A stretch of DNA of 64,000 bases from Vandiemenella viatica (taxonomy: Eukaryota > Arthropoda > Insecta > Orthoptera > Morabidae). Positions 57,984 through 64,000 of the stretch are shown here, one piece after another. Positions within the stretch are counted from its first letter, which is position 1; each line of letters opens with the position of its first letter. The notes below the pieces were generated by a model, which ran no database searches, was not told where the DNA came from, and saw nothing but the letters and a program-made list of their open reading frames with translations. Where the stretch lies: assembly GCA_031002005.1 (NCBI GenBank), contig JARYHS010008074.1:344806932-344870931 (forward strand), in the 5' to 3' direction. A program made the position numbers and the translations under genes.

Positions 57984-58966
57984 CCCTCGGTCGCACGGGA
58001 CGATCTTAATCGCTGCTACTAATCGCGGCGATCATTCTCCGCGATTAGTAGCAGCTATTAGCCTGTCACACGGAGCTACTGGTTTGAGCGATTAGGTTGT
58101 GGCTAGCAAAGTAATGTATCAACCTTATTCGCTGGTAATGATGGCGTCGTATAGTTCTGAGACGATTGATTCGTTCGACTAAGGCTGAGATGAGTAAACA
58201 TTTGTTAAATTAAATTTTTTGAAAAATAAAAAGCGGAGGCCTCTGCGTTTCTTCTGATAGAACTAGGATCCACTAGCCTACAAAAATATTCAGCGGCTAA
58301 GTGAAAGAAAGTTTGATAAATTACTTGAAGTGGTTGTTCCTCAACTTATGAAAAAGATACACTGATAAGAGGTGCAATTCCATGTAAGACCAAACTTGAA
58401 ATTAACTTGTGTTACATAACAAGTGGTGATATCCTGAAGTCTTTGGAGTTTTTATACATAGCTAAATTACTTTCTGTATTCATCCTTAATGATCTTAAAT
58501 TTTTTCTGAGATGTTCGTCAGGTGGAATGATTAATGCAGTTACATTCAATTCAACGATGTTTTTTTCGCGAATTCTTGTTAATTTATTTTTTGTTTTTGG
58601 TGTGCAACATTCCTTCAAATAAACATTAAAAGAACATAAAAAAATCAAACATTTGGTCATATTTCCTTTCCGCTTTTCCATGATGACAAAAATTTAAAAA
58701 AATGGAACAAGCCAAAAAACGGTGAACGCTACTTGTGACCACAGTAAAATGACTAGCGATTGAGCTGTCAGACGAGGCGACAACAACGCTGTGTAGCGGC
58801 GACTGGGTCACGTGACCGCCACAATCGCGCGCTACTAGCGATGAGAATTGAACATGTTCAAATCGAATCGCTGCAATAGCTGCTAGTCGAGTCAGTAGCA
58901 GCGATTACATTGTCACACGAAGCGATTAATCGCTGCTATTCAAAAATCGCCCCGTGTGACCGAGCC
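57984..58966 (+). mobile_element. PIF/Harbinger-type relic (right-arm copy)
   Basis: The termini are clearer here: CCCTCGGTCGCACGGGACGA at left and, reverse-complemented from the right, GGCTCGGTCACACGGGGCGA. TAA precedes the left end. The plus strand reads LSERKFDKLLEVVVPQLMKK (about 58,297-58,355), then a shift, then TSGDILKSLEFLYIAKLLSV (58,407-58,622 frame). These are the N-terminal blocks of a Harbinger transposase. The DDE domain is absent. Confidence 0.75.
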
Positions 58967-59369
58967 TATAGTGGGGAGGAAGGGAATACTCAGAAATCGT
59001 CTGAAGAGCAGACGTTGATCTTTCTGCAGGATTCGGCGTTGGTCTCTAACACACAGCGGGCCAGACTGGCTGGGAGTGAATAGACACAATCAGAAATTTT
59101 GTAAGTGCAATTTAGCTTGGTCAGTTGTCTCAAAATATTAAGTATTAAAAATGTGCTGCAGATTTGGCGAGGCCATGCGTTGAGTGTCTGGCAATGTTAG
59201 ACGTAAGTGTACGATTGGTGACTTCGATCTGCTACTATAACGCGGTAATTACAATCATTTGAACTGTAACTGCACTAAATAGCTTTTTAATATTAATGCC
59301 CAGTCATTAGGATACTGGATAGAACTTCCCATTTTTTGAAATCTTTATGCTAGGATGGATTCCGTTAAG

Positions 59370-60845
59370 ATATGGAAAAGGACGGTCGCCTACATTTCCT
59401 CGACATCTTAATTGAAAGCCGGACGGAATGCTAGGACATAGTGTATACAGAAAATCGACCCGCACAGACCAGTATATAGGCGCCACGAGTTTCCACCATC
59501 CTGTGCAGCGCAACCCTGTTTTAAATACTCTTGTGCACAGGGCTAGAGCGATTCCTGACAAAGACAGCCTGCCACAAGAACTGGAACACCTGAGAACTGT
59601 CTTCAGGCGGAACGGATACTCCGAGAGGCAGATAGAAAGGGCAATTGAACGTAAGCCGCGGAAAATTCCAGTCCGACAGGAAGAAATGCCCAAGGCCACC
59701 GCCTTTCTGTCACTCGCCGGATACACCTCGGGGAAAATTGGCAGAATCCTCGCACGGCATGGAATAAAATGATTCTACCAACCACCAGCCAAAATACGGG
59801 ACTACCTCCGTTCAGTCAAGGATGATCTTGGCCTAAGAGTTCCGGAGATTTATAGCATACCGTGCGAGTGTGGAAAGACTTACATTGGTAAAACTATCCG
59901 CACTATATAAAACCTGTGTGAAGAATATAAACGCCACCTCCGCCTAGGACAGTATAGCAAATCAAGGATAGCCGAGCACGTGTACGACCATGGCCATAGA
60001 GTAGAGTGCAATAACGTTAGGATACGGGCTAGAACTTCCCATTTTTTGGAATCTGTTATCAAAGAAGCCATCGAAATTCGACTCGCCAACACATTCAACA
60101 GAGACAGTGGTCTATGGCTTAGTGAGGCATGCCGTGGAGCCGTGGAGCCAACTTTCTTCTACAGCCCTTGAGCTGCAGAATTCTTTATTGAAGTTTTTGC
60201 CTGTTTGGCATTTCCTTCATTTTCTCGTAGGGTGTTTTGATTAAGGAGTTTCTCTGTATTTATTTGTCATTTTGCTGTGGGCTCATTTAAATTTGTCCAT
60301 AGGATTGATATTATATTTTTAGATTTGTCATTTATTTATTGTTCTCTTTTGAAGTATGTGTAGCGGTCTTTTGTGCGGTCCTAGATTCACGTCATATTGG
60401 GCGAGTCAGCTTTGGCAAATATCCGCAGAGAACGTTGTACTTCCGTCCAGCTGCCGCGGTAGAGAGCTCCATATTATCTCGGGCCGGAACAAGAATCATA
60501 GCCACGCCCACTGGCAGCCAGCCGCCAGCTGGTTTCAGGCCTGGCTCATAGTAAGCCATCGCCGAGGTCACGAAGCCGCCGGAAGAGGACATTTATCTAA
60601 GGAAGAGCAGCATCCGAACCATCTCAGTATCTGTGGGTCAGCCGACCAGTGCAGATGTCTCCACACCTGAAGAAGACGGCGGAGCTAGCCGTTGAAATAT
60701 CGTGTTTCCACAACACAATCCGGCGGTACACCCGTGAAGATTACATTGTAGACGAATTTCGATTATCAAAATCTCTGGCCAGCTTATTCAGAGAGGTCTG
60801 GATAAACTGTATTTCTTCTTCCGCTAACCTTTGCTACAAAGTGTG
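59370..60845 (+). mobile_element. Penelope-like fragment (right-arm copy, with extra 275 bp)
   Basis: Frames 59,428-59,772 and 59,980-60,171 repeat the reverse transcriptase end and GIY-YIG segments of the left arm. The stops after ARHGIK and IRTI are shared. After LSEA the sequence departs at about 60,131 and rejoins the left-arm version at about 60,410 (AGCTTTGGCAAATATCCGC). This copy therefore ends in a different C-terminus (EPTFFYSP and stop). The 3' region with the candidate ribozyme (60,667-60,697) and the ORF-like 60,649-60,849 segment follow. Confidence 0.82.
60655..60730 (+). ncRNA. Candidate hammerhead-like ribozyme (right-arm copy)
   Basis: CTGAAGA (60,667-60,673) and GAAA (60,694-60,697) flank a perfect 5-bp stem: ACGGC (60,676-60,680) with GCCGT (60,688-60,692). 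A GTGTT/AACAC hairpin follows. Relative to the left arm, the first stem base changes A to G, turning an A-U pair into a G-U pair, so pairing potential is kept. Stem I is not evident. Confidence 0.3.
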
Positions 60846-60894
60846 TTAAAATGATATGGAGTGTTGGACAGAATGACGTAACGACTTCTTATAG

Positions 60895-61135
60895 AGGGTA
60901 TAAAAAAGCAGGGCATTGCGACTCGTCGATGACGAAGTCATCACAGCCGTAAAAGGATGAGGGCCATGGAATGAGAGGGAATTTTGCCACCCGGCATTAG
61001 TCTTGAGTGATTTCAGAAAACCATGACCAACAGAAATCTGGATGGCCGACGAGAATTTGAACACGCGTCCTCCAGATTGCCGAGCCCTAGCGTTACCAGA
61101 CTGGCAAGATTTAGCCGACAAGATACCAGCGACAT
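60895..61135 (-). mobile_element. tRNA-derived SINE (right-arm copy)
   Basis: Mirror of 10,005-10,235. A 17-bp stretch near the A-rich tail present in the left arm is missing here. Confidence 0.7.
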
Positions 61136-61614
61136 GTTAGCTGTAGTCCAAGAGTTTACTTAAATCAAGATCCAAACAGAGAGTCATTAGCTGCTATGGA
61201 ACCCGAATTAAATGGGAATGGCAGGATATGTTGAGAATCTTCCAGCGTTATGTAATTTTTAACGTGTTATTATAATTGATATAACAGGGTACAGAATTCA
61301 AAACAATAATTGCATCGACAATTACTAGAGATTTGAAGATAAAATTTTATTGAAAACTTATTGGATAGTAATATTTGGCCTAATACATTAAATTTTGAGT
61401 ACAATGAAATAGTTCTTTCACAAATTTATATAGGATGAAAAATAAAACCGAGAAGCCTAGGAAAATAAGATTAGGAACCGACGCCTTGATACAATATTTT
61501 CCCCTCTCGACTTAGAAACAACTGAAAGGAACGAGAGGGGACTAGCTAAATTCAATTGGTTGCCAAAGTAATAGAATTTGCACCTATGAAGGAACTCCCT
61601 CCTGAGCATAGCAG

Positions 61615-61860
61615 GTGGAGCGACCTTGTCCTGCGCTATATTTGCTGCAGTGTGGCGCGTCCTCTTGGCTGCCGTTACCTGACGCCTTACACAATGTCCT
61701 GAGGTCTGCCAGTGAGGGTCAGCTCTCCCTGGATGTATCAGAGCTGCAACAATTCTTCTCTAGCTCGGCCCGCATGCGGATAGACTACTCAGCTGTACTA
61801 CAGAGTGACGCCAGGAGGAAAAGAAGTAACCAGATGATCTACAAGATTACTAACCACTAA
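61615..61860 (+). CDS. Right-arm copy of the small conserved ORF
   Basis: It encodes LYLLQCGASSWLPLPDALHN and SELQQFFSSSARMRIDYSAV, differing from 9,226-9,489 at a handful of residues, including C to R and A to V. The left copy has a few more N-terminal residues because this arm lacks a short stretch at the start. The family is unknown, and it may be a transposon-derived fragment. Confidence 0.3.
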   Translation: MERPCPALYLLQCGASSWLPLPDALHNVLRSASEGQLSLDVSELQQFFSSSARMRIDYSAVLQSDARRKRSNQMIYKITNH

Positions 61861-61876
61861 TTAGTAGTTAGAGAAT

Positions 61877-62930
61877 GTGAGAGTCATGGGTGTGTACAAG
61901 GCCTATATTGGTGATAAAGCATGGAAAGATATTGCTGGGATAACTAAGAGATGTGCATGGAAGGATAAAGATGACCATAACTACAAGCTGGCACGTGATT
62001 TCAGGGATACGGGTGTGGGAAAATTTTCTTTCGTAGGAAAGGGCAGTGCTGCCAGTCACGTGGCTTTGAATATCCGTAGATGGCCGCTAAAATTTGCGTA
62101 GAGTGGGTACAAAAATCCGGAGACTCGCTAACTGAAAGACTGAAACAATAATTATTGAAGAGAGTCAAAATTAAGAATACTTTTTATTTCCAGGTCTAAA
62201 ATTCGAAATACAAAATAATATTCTACATACGAGTATTTTATACATCGTCACTTTCATCACTGCTGCTGCTGTGCCTACCCCCCTTTTTTTGGAACCATAC
62301 ATTTTCTTCGTTGAGATTAAATTTAGCATATCTTCTGTAGCAGGAAATGTTAAAACCCCTTTGATTCTAGGGCATTGGTTAAGACTTTTGGGAAGGCACT
62401 GCTTTGTAAGCCGTGCCAACGAGCGTGTCACCGTGCATAAAGAGTGCGCCGATACTTCTGTATTACGGTCTTTTAAGATCCATATAATTTATAATCAGAC
62501 AAAATATGAGGTTTATTTCTAATCGATGGTACACAAGGTAACGATTCACAATTATTGACAATTCTGTAATGCATTAACATTATACACTCAAACTTTTACA
62601 AAACACCAATATAAGGAAAAATCAACAAATAGTAAAAACTAGAAAAAATCCGTAGATATTTTAACAAAATCCGAAAATCCTAAATTTTTATAAAAATCCG
62701 TAGATCTATGGATAAATCCGCAGAATTGGCAGCCCTGGGAAAGGGAGTAAATGATTGGAATAAATTGCCAAGAGCATTGAACAATTTACCAAAAACACTG
62801 AAAGCATTTAAAGTAAAAATTAGTTGAGGGTGAAAGTAGGTTGGAAGAGGAAAGGAGAAAGACGGGTGTGTAGGGAGATTGCTACCGGAGCGGGCGCTCC
62901 ATTGCAATTTTATCAATTGTTATTATTATT
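61877..62930 (+). mobile_element. CR1-like LINE 3' fragment split by hAT (right-arm copy)
   Basis: It encodes GVYKAYIGDKAWKDIAGITK before the hAT and NLPKTLKAFKVKIS after it (62,750-62,825). It ends in a TTA microsatellite (62,916-62,938). Same structure as 8,136-9,218. Confidence 0.8.
62044..62737. mobile_element. Non-autonomous hAT element (right-arm copy)
   Basis: The termini CAGTGCTGCCAG and, reverse-complemented, CAGGGCTGCCAA lie between identical octamers GGAAAGGG (62,036-62,043 and 62,738-62,745). It is two bases shorter than the left-arm copy, and the A/G tract near 62,280 differs in length. Confidence 0.9.
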
Positions 62931-64000
62931 ATTATTACTATAACTACCTCCACAAATCGATTAATCAGACGTCATTCTACTGCAACCTATTTCAATATTG
63001 TGGGGTGTGTGAACGTAGATTAAAATATAAACATTAAAAATTTATTTTCTTATCTTACTGGGGATATGGGACGAAGAAATATAATCCAAACAATGCAGAA
63101 CCGCACGTTAGGGCGTGCTCCACGACGGTTCCCTATAAGAGACCTGCATGAACAGTATGAACTATGAAGACACTGGCCACTGTTGTTCAAGCATGAGTTT
63201 TCAGAATGGTATGTGGAAGTCGACACCTATTTGCACGTGCATGTAGACGATCCTTTTCGTGCGCATTCTTTTTTGTTTTAGCACCCAACGTAGGTATGAC
63301 GTTGCTTTCCATGTAAACCACATGCAGGATTCGCTATTGTAAGGAAGACCTGGTTCCTAATCTTGATATGTAGGTTCCTGAATATTATTTCCAAGATTTG
63401 TTGCATCCGTAAATAGGAGCAAACTTCCCCGCTAGAACCATCAAACAACCACGATACAGGTGTGTATTATAGATAAGGAAAGAGAATATGGTAACCAGTG
63501 CTTTTCAAAAGGTGTGACATGGAGAGCAGCCGGTAGAATACTGACCGCAAACTTATCAAATAATTTCCTTCGAACTTAAATTATTTAAAAAATGTATCGC
63601 GATGCCCTGAACCTCGTGTCGAAGAAATCTAGGTTTGAAACGAGACGGGAGCAGCTATCTTAGTGTGGAGTACAGTTTTTGTGATTTGTTTCTGGTAGAC
63701 GAGAGGTTCTGACAAAGACGGATTTTTCTCTTGTTTGTCATAAAACTTAAGTTTCATCACACCGTTGACAAATGTACATTACTCCTAAATTCATTGTGGG
63801 TACATGAAACTATCGCCAGTGATGGTAAAAGGTGAGAAATGAGGGACTATTGTTTTTTCATGCTACACTCCCTACCTCCTCTCCTTGGGTATGAAATACA
63901 GATGTTCTTATTGCGTACAGACAATAATACTAAGAGCTTTCAGTGATTTACTAACTAAAAGTGGTAATATTATACTAGGGTTTTGGACGAGATGTATAGC

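Larger units (their letters stand above)
50560..64000 (-). repeat. Right arm of the large inverted repeat (continues past the window)
   Basis: The reverse complement of this interval follows 7,067-23,309 in order. Individual elements are listed below only where they add information. It lacks the 3.3-kb Jockey LINE of the other arm. It carries instead an I-type LINE tail at nearly the same site and about 275 bp extra inside the Penelope copy. Stretches not listed (51,150-53,220, 53,540-54,890, 57,070-57,980, 61,140-61,610 and 62,930-64,000) hold no recognised gene. Confidence 0.93.

Noticed and set aside
1..64000. CRISPR arrays, bacterial operons, rRNA genes, intact viral genes
   Set aside because: No regularly spaced short repeats, ribosomal sequences, prokaryotic gene packing or viral structural and envelope genes were seen.

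Overview
The window looks like intergenic or intronic DNA from an arthropod, most likely an insect with a large, repeat-rich genome. It is AT-rich and has no bacterial-style gene packing. It is dominated by non-LTR retrotransposons (Jockey, CR1, RTE and I types), a Penelope-like element, hAT and PIF/Harbinger DNA transposons, tRNA-derived SINEs and microsatellites. Only one host coding segment is convincing: a 124-bp exon at 33,827-33,950 matching the N-terminal part of a long-chain acyl-CoA synthetase (ACSL). It has splice sites on both sides, so the surrounding DNA is probably a very large intron or gene flank. Layout: 1-7,066 is unique or decayed repeat sequence with an RTE LINE relic and MITE-like pieces. 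7,067-23,309 is the left arm of a large inverted repeat and 50,560-64,000 is the right arm, which runs off the window. The arms are about 2-3 percent different by eye. Both carry, in mirrored order, a CR1-like LINE split by a hAT element, a conserved small ORF, a tRNA-SINE, a Penelope-like element, a Harbinger element, a 165-bp-unit repeat, two hairpin-ended Helentron-like repeats and an RTE tail. They differ by a nearly complete 3.3-kb Jockey LINE in the left arm and a 0.4-kb I-type LINE tail at almost the same site in the right arm. The 27-kb centre (23,310-50,559) holds two SINEs, a nearly full-length but broken RTE LINE, a BED-type hAT relic, a 5'-truncated CR1-like LINE with an open reading frame, a DUF4371/ZMYM1-like hAT pseudogene, the ACSL exon, another hAT element, an RTE-like LINE tail and two CR1-like tails. 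It also holds a 3.3-kb long-inverted-repeat transposon with a decayed FEN/PIN-like nuclease gene, several tRNA-SINEs, a possible Helitron start, a 1,000-N assembly gap (45,319-46,318), and an LTR retroelement whose own ORF is split by a MITE. The two arms lie on opposite sides of the N gap. The inverted layout therefore depends on a scaffold join, and the right contig may be the other haplotype placed in reverse. No operon-like cooperation between genes is visible. The elements relate to each other by nesting and duplication.
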